Shown here one piece after another: positions 57,716-64,000 of a DNA stretch of 64,000 nt (the stretch's first letter is position 1; every line of letters starts with the position of its first letter). Origin of the DNA: Phascolarctobacterium_B sp045598345 (GTDB lineage: Bacteria > Bacillota > Negativicutes > Acidaminococcales > Acidaminococcaceae); assembly GCA_045598345.1 (NCBI GenBank), contig JAZLLX010000131.1:1-64000 (forward strand), in the 5' to 3' direction. Both the position numbers and the translations under genes were made by a program. The notes beneath the pieces were generated by a model. That model worked only from the letters and a program-made list of their open reading frames with translations. It had not been told where the DNA came from and searched no databases.

Positions 57716-57809
57716 AATTTTATCCTCCTTTGTCTTTAATATAGCAAAAGTAAAAAATAAAATCAATATCTATATATACATTTTCTAAAAAAAAGTGTAA
57801 AATAGCAGT

Positions 57810-58670
57810 ATGAAAAAAATATTTTTATTCAATTTAATACTCTGCTTGTGCTGCTCCGCCTGTTGGGCGAACAGAAGCACAGAAATTTTGCAAAAGTTGG
57901 AAAAGTTTGACAAACAGGCGATACATGATGTGGAGCCCGCTTTTAATTCGCCCAATGCGGTAAAGCCGCCCAATCCGACAGAGCCAAAGTACCAGCCCCA
58001 GCCAAAGGCGGAGCCGGTCAAGAAAAATGAACCCGTAGTGAAAATTGTGGAAAAAGTGATGCCGGTGCTGACGGACAAACTGGATGTTAAAATTGCACCA
58101 AAACCGAGTGCCAAGGAGGTTAAAACGGTTAGTTTCGGCAATAAGCAAATACCTGCGGATTACAAACGTATTGGTATTTTGGGGCAGGCGGAAATTCCCG
58201 TTGAGCAGGCAGTTTGGTTTGCCAAAAAGCATTTCACAAAGCCCAGATTAAGTTGCAGTGTGGAAGACATAGTCAGGTTTTATTATGCGGAGGCAGAGTA
58301 TGAAGGGGTACGCCCGGATTTGGCACTCTGTCAGGCCATTGTGGAGACGGGCAGTTTTTCCTTTACAGGCACGGTAAAACCCTCACAGAATAATTTTTGC
58401 GGTTTGGGTTCCACCGGCGGCGGAGTAAAAGGGGCAAAGTTTGATACACCCCAGGAAGGGGTGCGTGCCCATATCCAGCATCTTTTGGCCTATTGCCAAA
58501 AGGACAAGCCGAAGTCCAAGATTGTTGACCCTCGCTATGATATGGCCCACAAAATCCGTTTGAGCAAGGGTCTGGTCACCACCTGGAGCGGCCTGAACGG
58601 CACATGGGCGATGGGCGCAAATTATTGCGAAAAGATTATGAGTGTGTATATGGAGATGGTTAAGGGGTAA
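57810..58670 (+). CDS. Secreted glucosaminidase-domain protein
   Basis: 286 residues. Signal peptide (MKKIFLFNLILCLCCSACWA; CCSAC resembles but does not match a standard lipobox). Pro/Lys-rich linker about residues 45-85 (PNPTEPKYQPQPKAEPVKK). The C-terminal domain from about 135 is glucosaminidase-like: FYYAEAEYEGVRPDLALCQAIVETGSFSFTG with the likely catalytic Glu, then NNFCGLGSTGGG and a GVRAHIQHLLAY block. Likely cleaves peptidoglycan glycan strands. Confidence 0.85.
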   Translation: MKKIFLFNLILCLCCSACWANRSTEILQKLEKFDKQAIHDVEPAFNSPNAVKPPNPTEPKYQPQPKAEPVKKNEPVVKIVEKVMPVLTDKLDVKIAPKPSAKEVKTVSFGNKQIPADYKRIGILGQAEIPVEQAVWFAKKHFTKPRLSCSVEDIVRFYYAEAEYEGVRPDLALCQAIVETGSFSFTGTVKPSQNNFCGLGSTGGGVKGAKFDTPQEGVRAHIQHLLAYCQKDKPKSKIVDPRYDMAHKIRLSKGLVTTWSGLNGTWAMGANYCEKIMSVYMEMVKG

Positions 58671-59150
58671 TTAGTAATTAGCAATGAGTAATGAGTAATT
58701 ATGGTAAGATGTTCCTGTGATTATATAATTAGGTTTCAGGTGTTAGGGGTCAGGTTACAGGAAGTCGGCATAGTGCGGACTTTTTCCGCCCCAGGCGTGG
58801 GGCGGGGGACCGTCTGAAGGAACATAGAAAGACGGTGGTGGGGTCGCACACTTGTAGTTAGAAGTTGTAAGTTAGAAGTTATAAATTAAAGGTAAAATGT
58901 TCCTGTGATTATAATATCAGTTAGCAATGTTTTTAGTTTGGGTATGCAGTCGGAGAGAGCGACCCACCCCGTCTTGCCTTTCTGTGTTCCTTTAGGCAAT
59001 CCACCCCGCCCACGCCTGGGCGGGAAAAATACAGTTAGTATTGTGCGGTCTTTCCCTGATTCCTAAATCCTTTGCCATTATTCTAATCACCGGAACATTA
59101 CACATTCATTGTGCATTGTGAATTGTGAATTGCGTAAAAGGAGTACAGTT
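58671..59150. repeat. Mosaic intergenic repeat block
   Basis: AATTAGCAATGAGTAATGAG heptads, core (58706-58725), GGTTTCAGGTGTTAGGGGTC heptads, CCGCCCC..GGGGCGG (58787-58806), GTTAGAAGTTGTAAG heptads, core (58896-58915), CCACCCCGCCC..GGGCGGG (58960-59025) and the inverted core CTAATCACCGGAACATTACA (59082-59101), followed by GTGCATTGTGAATTGTGAAT heptads. Same module order as 60-400. No gene. Confidence 0.87.
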
Positions 59151-59153
59151 GGC

Positions 59154-59618
59154 ATGCATATAGTACTTGTGGAGCCGGAAATTCCTGCCAATACGGGGAA
59201 TGTGGCACGGCTTTGTGCGGTGACGGGAACCCCGTTGCATCTGGTAAGGCCTTTGGGTTTCAGCGTGGATGACAAACATTTGAAAAGGGCGGGCTTAGAT
59301 TATTGGGATATGTTGGATATCCACTATTATGACAGTATTTACGAAGTGTTGGAAAAGTTCCCTGACAATTCCAAGTTTTTTCTTACCAGCAAGGCGGACA
59401 AGTCCTATACGGAAGTCAAGTATGATGAAAATTCCCTTTTGATTTTTGGCAAGGAAACCAAGGGTCTGCCGGAAAATTTACGACTACAGTTCCCCGATGA
59501 CTGTGTACGTATTCCCATGATTAAGGGGGCAAGATGTTTGAACCTGTCCAATGCGGTAGCGATAGTGACTTATGAGGCACTTCGTCAGTTGGGAAAACTA
59601 TCAAAAGTTATATTTTGA
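59154..59618 (+). CDS. trmL: tRNA (cytidine(34)-2'-O)-methyltransferase
   Basis: 154 residues from ATG 59154 (AGGAG 11 nt upstream); the in-frame ATG at 59109 lies in repeat DNA. SPOUT-class methyltransferase acting on the wobble base of tRNA(Leu): HIVLVEPEIPANTGNVARLCA, LIFGKETKGLPE, RIPMIKGARCLNLSNAVAIVTYEALRQ (knotted AdoMet site). Flanked on both sides by repeat blocks. Confidence 0.94.
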   Translation: MHIVLVEPEIPANTGNVARLCAVTGTPLHLVRPLGFSVDDKHLKRAGLDYWDMLDIHYYDSIYEVLEKFPDNSKFFLTSKADKSYTEVKYDENSLLIFGKETKGLPENLRLQFPDDCVRIPMIKGARCLNLSNAVAIVTYEALRQLGKLSKVIF

Positions 59619-59619
59619 A

Positions 59620-60100
59620 TGAATAAAGAATAATTAATAATGAATAATTGTGGTAAGATGTTCCGGTGATTATATTTCAAAAAAAAGGAATTAGGATTCA
59701 GGATTTAGGGGAAGGTTGGCATAGTGCGGAAGTTACCCTCTCCCTGGGGAGAGGGGCAGGGGTGTGGGGAAAAGTACGATAAGAATAAATGTCAAAGAAC
59801 AAAGAATAAAGACCAAATATGGTAAGATGTTCCTGTGATTATAGCAGGGAAGATTTGTAGGGGGACGGGTTCTTGCCGTAGGCAAGGTTCCGCACCCGGG
59901 CAAAGCACCGCTTTGCACAATGTCGGCAGACAGTGACAAATTCTCTGCGTAATCTGCACCCCCAGTCGCAACCAAGTTCCTAAAAGCGCCAGCCCCCGCA
60001 AGGGCGGGGGCTTCTCAAGTTCCTGTAATTATAATCGGGAATTTTCGCAAAGCGAAAATTGTCCATAGTTTTAAGTTTTTAACTTTTAATTTTTAATTTA
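59620..60100. repeat. Mosaic repeat with REP-like core before queD
   Basis: Core AAGATGTTCCGGTGATTATA (59655), heptads, CCCTCTCCC..GGGGAGAGGG, AAGAATAAATGTCAAAGAAC heptads, second core (59825), GTAG with REP-like hairpin (59857-59905), GCAAAGC-ACC-GCTTTGC, CAGCCCCCGC..GCGGGGGCT, AATTTTCGC-AAA-GCGAAAATT (60040-60060) and a T-rich heptad tract up to the queD leader. Confidence 0.87.
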
Positions 60101-60113
60101 CGAGGTGTGTACT

Positions 60114-60479
60114 ATGATTGTTATACGAACTTTCACATTTGATGCGGCCCATTATGTGCCTTGCTATCACGGCAAGTGTGAGAACTTGCACGGGCATACA
60201 TATAAATTAGTTGTCAAGGTTGAGGGCAAGTGCGACAGCGAAGGGATGGTCATTGATTTTGCCGATTTGAAAAAGATAGTGAAAAACAATGTGATTGATA
60301 AATTTGACCATCATTGTTTGAACGATATTATCAGTGTGCCAACGGCGGAAAATATTTCTGTCTATGTTTGGCAAAAATTGCAGCCGCTTCTGCAAAATGA
60401 ACGCTATCATCTGGCGGAAGTACAGGTTTGGGAAACGGCAAACAATGGCTGTGTCTATAGGGGTGAAGAAATTGCGTGA
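60114..60479 (+). CDS. queD: 6-pyruvoyl-tetrahydropterin synthase family protein (QueD / PTPS-III)
   Basis: 121 residues from ATG 60114 (GAGGTG site). TFDAAHYVPCYHGKCENLHGHTYKLVV: the His residues bind zinc. The active-site stretch is C-E-N-L-H-G-H, which has both the Cys of QueD-type (CxxxHGH) and the Glu of PTPS-III type (ExxHGH) enzymes. C-terminal DHHCLND and VWETANNGCVY are typical. It precedes folE2, folP and folK with no folB in view, so a role in folate synthesis is likely beside or instead of queuosine. Confidence 0.88.
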   Translation: MIVIRTFTFDAAHYVPCYHGKCENLHGHTYKLVVKVEGKCDSEGMVIDFADLKKIVKNNVIDKFDHHCLNDIISVPTAENISVYVWQKLQPLLQNERYHLAEVQVWETANNGCVYRGEEIA

Positions 60480-61239
60480 TGTCCAGTCGGAAAAAGATGT
60501 ACGGAATGTACCGTTGAAATATGTGGGTATTGATAATCTGCGTTGGCCTTTGCAACTGAAGGACAAAAAACGGGGTGTGCAGAACACGGTGGCAAAGGTG
60601 CGTTTGGCGGTTGATTTGCCGCAGGATTTGCGGGGGACGCACATGAGCCGTTTTGTGGAATGTTTGCAGGAACTTGAGTATTTGGAACTGGGTCAGGAAG
60701 AAAGAGTTTTGGATTTGCTCAAAGAGCATTTGCAGGCACGCAGTGCTATGATGCGGTTGGAGTTTCCCTATTTTATCCAGAAGTCCGCTCCTGTTACAGG
60801 CAAAGTGGCGCCCATGGATATTGACTGTGTTTATACGGCGGAAAAGGGTGAACAGTTTTCGTTGAAAGTCAGAGTGGAGATACCGGTTCAAACCCTTTGC
60901 CCTTGTTCCAAAGAGATTAGCGACAGGGGGGCGCATAACCAAAGGGCCATTGCCAGAATTGAGATTTTGGCAAGCGAAATGGTGTGGCTGGAAGAATTGG
61001 CGGAGATGGCGGACAGGGCCGCAAGTGCCCCGGTGTACAGTTTGCTGAAACGCCCTGATGAGAAATTTGTTACGGAACACGCTTATGACAATCCCCGTTT
61101 TGTGGAGGATGCGGTGAGGGAACTGGCGCTTTTGTTGGACGAGGACAGGCGGATAAAGTCCTATCGTGTACAAGTGAAAAGCATTGAAAGTATTCATAAC
61201 CACAATGCTTTTGCGGTGGTGGAGAAGGATTGGCAATGA
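60472..61239 (+). CDS. folE2: GTP cyclohydrolase I, FolE2 type
   Basis: 255 residues from TTG 60472, 8 nt after AGGGG and in line with the family start (RDVQSEKDVRNVPLKYVG). ATG 60445 or GTG 60463 are alternatives that overlap queD more. Metal-dependent type IB enzyme making dihydroneopterin triphosphate: VDLPQDLRGTHMSRFVE, VQTLCPCSKEISDRGAHNQR with the metal Cys, SYRVQVKSIESIHNHNAFA. Its last 17 bases plus the stop are repeated 706 bp downstream. Confidence 0.93.
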   Translation: MRDVQSEKDVRNVPLKYVGIDNLRWPLQLKDKKRGVQNTVAKVRLAVDLPQDLRGTHMSRFVECLQELEYLELGQEERVLDLLKEHLQARSAMMRLEFPYFIQKSAPVTGKVAPMDIDCVYTAEKGEQFSLKVRVEIPVQTLCPCSKEISDRGAHNQRAIARIEILASEMVWLEELAEMADRAASAPVYSLLKRPDEKFVTEHAYDNPRFVEDAVRELALLLDEDRRIKSYRVQVKSIESIHNHNAFAVVEKDWQ

Positions 61240-61946
61240 TATAGGAGGGAAAATATGTTGGATTTTTCTTTTGTGGAAATTGAATATGGTTGGTTAAGGA
61301 TGAAAGTGCAAGCAGATAGAAAATATATTATTTGGAGTTGTGATGAATGTTTAAGTGATCCTTTGCCGGGTATGGTTAGAATGTATAACGCATTGAAAGA
61401 AGGAAAGGATGCTTTTTGGAAAATTGAAAGAGGACAAAAATTGTCTTTTAAAACTACATTTAAGAACGAAGATAAAGATATTGTGTGGCTGACTATTCAT
61501 GCGGAAGGACGGGGAGATTATTTAATTTCTGATGAAACAAAAAGTGCAAAATTTTATGAAAATGCTGATAGAGAAGATTTTTTAGGTGATAAAGAAATTT
61601 TTGTTGAAGAAGAAATTGCAACAGATGTTTTAATGCTAAAATTTGAGATATTTTTTGATTTATTGCTTTCCAATAAATTTTATCCCAGCCAGTATCCATG
61701 CTATTCTTGGCAGGATGATGATGTTTATGACCGTGTAGATAATGAAGCGGATGAATTTGTTCAAAAGAAATATCCTCATTTGAGTGAAGAAGCAAGAGAT
61801 AAATTGGCATTAGAATATATTGCGAAACATTGTGTCTTAAATGAAACGGGAAAAGATATTTATGAAAAATATGATAATATGTTGAGAAGTTATGTCGTAC
61901 CTGAAGATTGGAAATAGTTTTTTTGTGGAGAAGGATTGGCAATGAT
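61219..61946 (+). mobile_element. Single-gene insertion at the folE2/folP junction with 22-bp direct repeat
   Basis: A perfect 22-bp direct repeat (starts GTGGAGAAGGATTGGCAATG) at 61219-61240 and 61925-61946. The left copy holds the folE2 end and stop. The right copy holds the ribosome site (GGAGAAGGA) and ATG of folP. Removing one copy and the interior restores an ATGA folE2-folP overlap. The interior is one AT-rich gene; no transposase or inverted ends. Confidence 0.82.
61255..61917 (+). CDS. Hypothetical protein, inserted gene, 220 aa
   Basis: ATG 61255 behind AGGAGGG. Acidic, no signal peptide or membrane segment; N-terminal part is beta-rich (FVEIEYGWLRMKVQADRKYIIWS), C-terminal part helical (LSEEARDKLALEYIAKHCVLN). 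AT-rich, unlike folE2 and folP. Not related by eye to the eno-inserted protein. Family not recognised. Confidence 0.72.
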   Translation: MLDFSFVEIEYGWLRMKVQADRKYIIWSCDECLSDPLPGMVRMYNALKEGKDAFWKIERGQKLSFKTTFKNEDKDIVWLTIHAEGRGDYLISDETKSAKFYENADREDFLGDKEIFVEEEIATDVLMLKFEIFFDLLLSNKFYPSQYPCYSWQDDDVYDRVDNEADEFVQKKYPHLSEEARDKLALEYIAKHCVLNETGKDIYEKYDNMLRSYVVPEDWK

Positions 61947-63066
61947 TTGGCGTTTGCCGCCGAATATGGTGGCGGAGGAAATTGCAAAGAGCGGCGCTCA
62001 CGAAAAAAGTTTTCCGATTTTTAATGGTAAAAGTGAATTTTTAACCTTAAAAATTGATAAGGTGCGTACCCCTGCGGCAAATATTTTGAAACAGGAAATG
62101 TTGGCTTTGGGCGGCGATGCGGTTACCCCCATGAGTACAATTTTAGGTGAGGGGCAATATGTGGGTGTGCTTTTGTTGGGTACTCGCCGTCAGTTGGGTT
62201 TGCTGGTGCAAAAACTGGGGGAGATGCCCTTTTTTGGTTTGGACGGCATAAAAAAAGATTTGGAAAAACTTTTGCAAAAAGAGGATTTGCAGACAACTTT
62301 GCGGAACGGCAAAAAACTATCGTTTGACAAGACACTTGTTATGGGGATTTTGAATTTGACCCCTGACAGTTTCTATGCTCAAAGCAGGATGGACAATGGG
62401 GAATTGTTGGTCAGGGCGGAGAAAATGTTGGTGGCGGGAGCGGACATTTTGGATTTGGGTGCGGAGAGTACCCGTCCCGGCACCAAGCCGGTGAGTGAGG
62501 ATGAGGAGATAAAACGGTTGTTGCCGGGCTTAAAAGCATTGCGGGAAGTGCATAAGGATGTACTTATCAGCGTGGACACCTATCATGCCAATACGGCACA
62601 GGCGGCATTGGAAAGCGGGGCGGATATTATAAACGATGTGAGCGGCAAGGACAGTGCCACCATGCAAAAGGTGGTGGAACTTTATCACGCACCTTGGATT
62701 TTGACTCATAATGGGGCAGGGGGGATTTTGGAGGTAACGGAAAATTTGTTGCAAAGGGCGGAAAAAATTGGTTTAGGCAAGGAAAAAATTATTCTTGACC
62801 CCGGTGTCGGTTTTGGAAAAACTGCGGAAGAAAATTTAGATATTATAAAAAACTTAAAAGTTTTAACAGAGTACGGCTATCCAATTTTATTGGGAGCATC
62901 CCGCAAATCAGTGATTGGTGCGGTACTGGATTTGCCGCCGGAAGAACGGTTGGAAGGAACATTGGCAGTAAGTGCCAAAGCGGTAGCACATGGTGTAAAT
63001 ATTTTGCGTGTGCATGATGTGAAGGAAAATGTACGGACAATAAGAATGGCAGAAGCGGTCAATTAA
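61942..63066 (+). CDS. folP: Dihydropteroate synthase
   Basis: 374 residues from ATG 61942. About 110 N-terminal residues form an extension seen in some Firmicute FolP proteins; then the TIM barrel: LVMGILNLTPDSFYAQSRMD, ADILDLGAESTRPGTKPVSEDEE, ISVDTYHANTAQAAL, INDVSGKD, IILDPGVGFGKTAEENL, PILLGASRKSVIG, LRVHDVKE. Condenses pABA with the pterin diphosphate. The gene's ribosome site lies in the right-hand direct repeat of the insertion. Confidence 0.95.
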   Translation: MIWRLPPNMVAEEIAKSGAHEKSFPIFNGKSEFLTLKIDKVRTPAANILKQEMLALGGDAVTPMSTILGEGQYVGVLLLGTRRQLGLLVQKLGEMPFFGLDGIKKDLEKLLQKEDLQTTLRNGKKLSFDKTLVMGILNLTPDSFYAQSRMDNGELLVRAEKMLVAGADILDLGAESTRPGTKPVSEDEEIKRLLPGLKALREVHKDVLISVDTYHANTAQAALESGADIINDVSGKDSATMQKVVELYHAPWILTHNGAGGILEVTENLLQRAEKIGLGKEKIILDPGVGFGKTAEENLDIIKNLKVLTEYGYPILLGASRKSVIGAVLDLPPEERLEGTLAVSAKAVAHGVNILRVHDVKENVRTIRMAEAVN

Positions 63067-63638
63067 ATGCGTAATGCGGAATTCGTAATGCGTAATTATG
63101 GTAAGACGTTCCGGTGATTATAGCAGGGGAAGTCAGAATAAAGCGAAAGTTACCCTCTCCCTGGGGAGAGGGGCAGGGGTGTGGGGAAAAGTACGGCAAG
63201 AAGTTAGAAGTTGTAAGTTAGAAGTTATAAATTAAGGTAAAATGTTCCAGTGATTAGAATTAGGAAAGTTGGCAGAGCGAGAAAGTTTTCCCTCTTCTTG
63301 AAGAGGGGGACCGTTTTTAGGAACATAGAAGAACGGTGGGTGTTTTTGCCTACACGGAGTGTTCATACAGAAGTTATGAATATAGAAATCGGAAATGAAG
63401 AAGGCAGACCAATGAAAGAGAAGTTGAGCAGTTTGGGAATGCTTCGCATAATGCAAAACACCCGTCTGCCTCTTATGTTCCTGTGGGTAGCCACCCTCTT
63501 TAGAATGAGGGAAAAAGTCGGCATAGTGCGAACAGTTCTATTTTTTATTAAAGGAACATATTACCATAGTTTTAAGATTTAAGTTTTTAACTTTTAATTT
63601 CTATGATGTTCTTGTGATTAGATTTAAGGCGGATAAAA
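63067..63638. repeat. Mosaic repeat block between folP and folK
   Basis: GCGTAATGCGGAATTCGTAA heptads, cores at about 63101 and 63240, CCCTCTCCC..GGGGAGAGGG, an inverted core AAAGGAACATATTACCATAG (63550-63569) and T-rich heptads. The frame 63250-63582 covers only repeat DNA and is not taken as a gene. Confidence 0.82.
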
Positions 63639-64000
63639 ATGAGCATTGCATATATTGCTTTGGGAAGTAATTTGGGGGATAGAAAAGCAAATTTGGACAG
63701 GGCGTTGCAAGAGTTGCGGGACGCAGGAATTACGGTCGCTGCTGTGTCCAAGTATCTTGAAAGTGAGCCCTATGGCGTAACTGATCAACCGAAGTTTATC
63801 AATGCGGTTGCGAGAGTGGAAACGGATTTGCCGCCGGAAGAACTTTTAGACACTATGCTGAATATTGAAAACAAAATGGGGCGGGTGCGGCTCCGTCACT
63901 GGGGGGAGCGGAATATAGATTTGGATTTGCTCCTTTACGATGATGTGAAAATGCAAACAGCAAAATTAACCCTGCCCCATCCCGATATGCGAAACAGGGA
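63639..64000 (+). CDS. folK: 2-amino-4-hydroxy-6-hydroxymethyldihydropteridine diphosphokinase, partial
   Basis: Runs off the window end; about 120 residues visible. ATG 63639 follows AAGGCGG. HPPK motifs: IAYIALGSNLGDRKANLD, LESEPYGVTDQPKFINAVARVET, RVRLRHWGERNIDLDLLLYDD with the Mg-binding Asp pair, TLPHPDM. Supplies the substrate for FolP, completing the local folate set. Confidence 0.95.
   Translation, partial: MSIAYIALGSNLGDRKANLDRALQELRDAGITVAAVSKYLESEPYGVTDQPKFINAVARVETDLPPEELLDTMLNIENKMGRVRLRHWGERNIDLDLLLYDDVKMQTAKLTLPHPDMRNR

Noticed and set aside
60331..61236. Minus-strand 301-aa frame opposite folE2
   Set aside because: Shadow of folE2; composition is His-rich and without family features.
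63250..63582. 110-aa frame between folP and folK
   Set aside because: Lies wholly in mosaic repeat DNA, with no ribosome site and modules known from other intergenic blocks.
1..64000. tRNA, rRNA and riboswitch genes
   Set aside because: No cloverleaf with a conserved T-loop, no rRNA segments and no known riboswitch consensus was recognised by eye; a covariance-model scan would be needed to exclude them fully.

Overview
The window looks like the chromosome of a diderm Firmicute, most likely a Negativicutes member (inference). It carries a Gram-positive-type polC and the clostridial order pyrH-frr-uppS-cdsA-dxr-rseP-ispG-proS-polC. It also carries outer-membrane hardware: a secretin, PilB/PilT-type ATPases, and CsgG-, FlgT- and LPP20-like secreted proteins. 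Coding DNA is moderate in GC. Several accessory genes are visibly more AT-rich. No rRNA, tRNA or CRISPR array was seen.

Layout. 0-5.6 kb: mosaic repeats, two type I toxin/antisense-RNA loci, two type II toxin-antitoxin (TA) operons, two paralogous secreted proteins split by a repeat-bounded DUF559 nuclease gene. 5.6-18.1 kb: core operon for UMP kinase, ribosome recycling, isoprenoid and phospholipid synthesis, ProRS and PolC. 18.2-24.7 kb: pyridoxal kinase, secretin, two secretion ATPases, acetyltransferase, flavoprotein, nucleoside transporter. 24.8-38.6 kb: accessory island punctuated by four copies of a REP-like repeat plus antisense-RNA promoter, three of which keep the toxin; cargo includes a probably inactive Mutator-type transposase, two AAA ATPases, a DUF6273 protein, a PIN-domain TA pair and a RAYT (REP-associated) transposase. 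38.8-42.7 kb: hypothetical protein, SF0329-like protein, RtcB-PrfH repair pair, DUF1232 protein. 42.8-46.3 kb: envelope cluster. 46.6-47.5 kb: DinJ-YafQ and an IS200 remnant. 48.8-56.5 kb: lower glycolysis (gap, fused pgk-tpiA, gpmI, eno) separated by repeats. 56.6-64 kb: orphan HicB, metallo-hydrolase, glucosaminidase, trmL, then a pterin/folate run queD-folE2-(inserted gene)-folP-folK.

The strongest unusual signals are these. (1) Five copies of a roughly 29-aa hydrophobic toxin, each opposed at its 3' end by a short antisense RNA with its own promoter, plus one orphan antisense RNA. (2) Two AT-rich single-gene insertions placed exactly at the 3' ends of core genes (eno, folE2), each flanked by a repeat of the host gene tail; the two eno tails differ only at synonymous positions. 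(3) A PolC without its proofreading exonuclease domain and an RseP without a PDZ domain. (4) An 18-bp minisatellite carrying a ribosome site, ATG and a switchable stop codon directly upstream of ispG. (5) A family of mosaic palindromic repeats bordered by degenerate 7-bp-period tracts.
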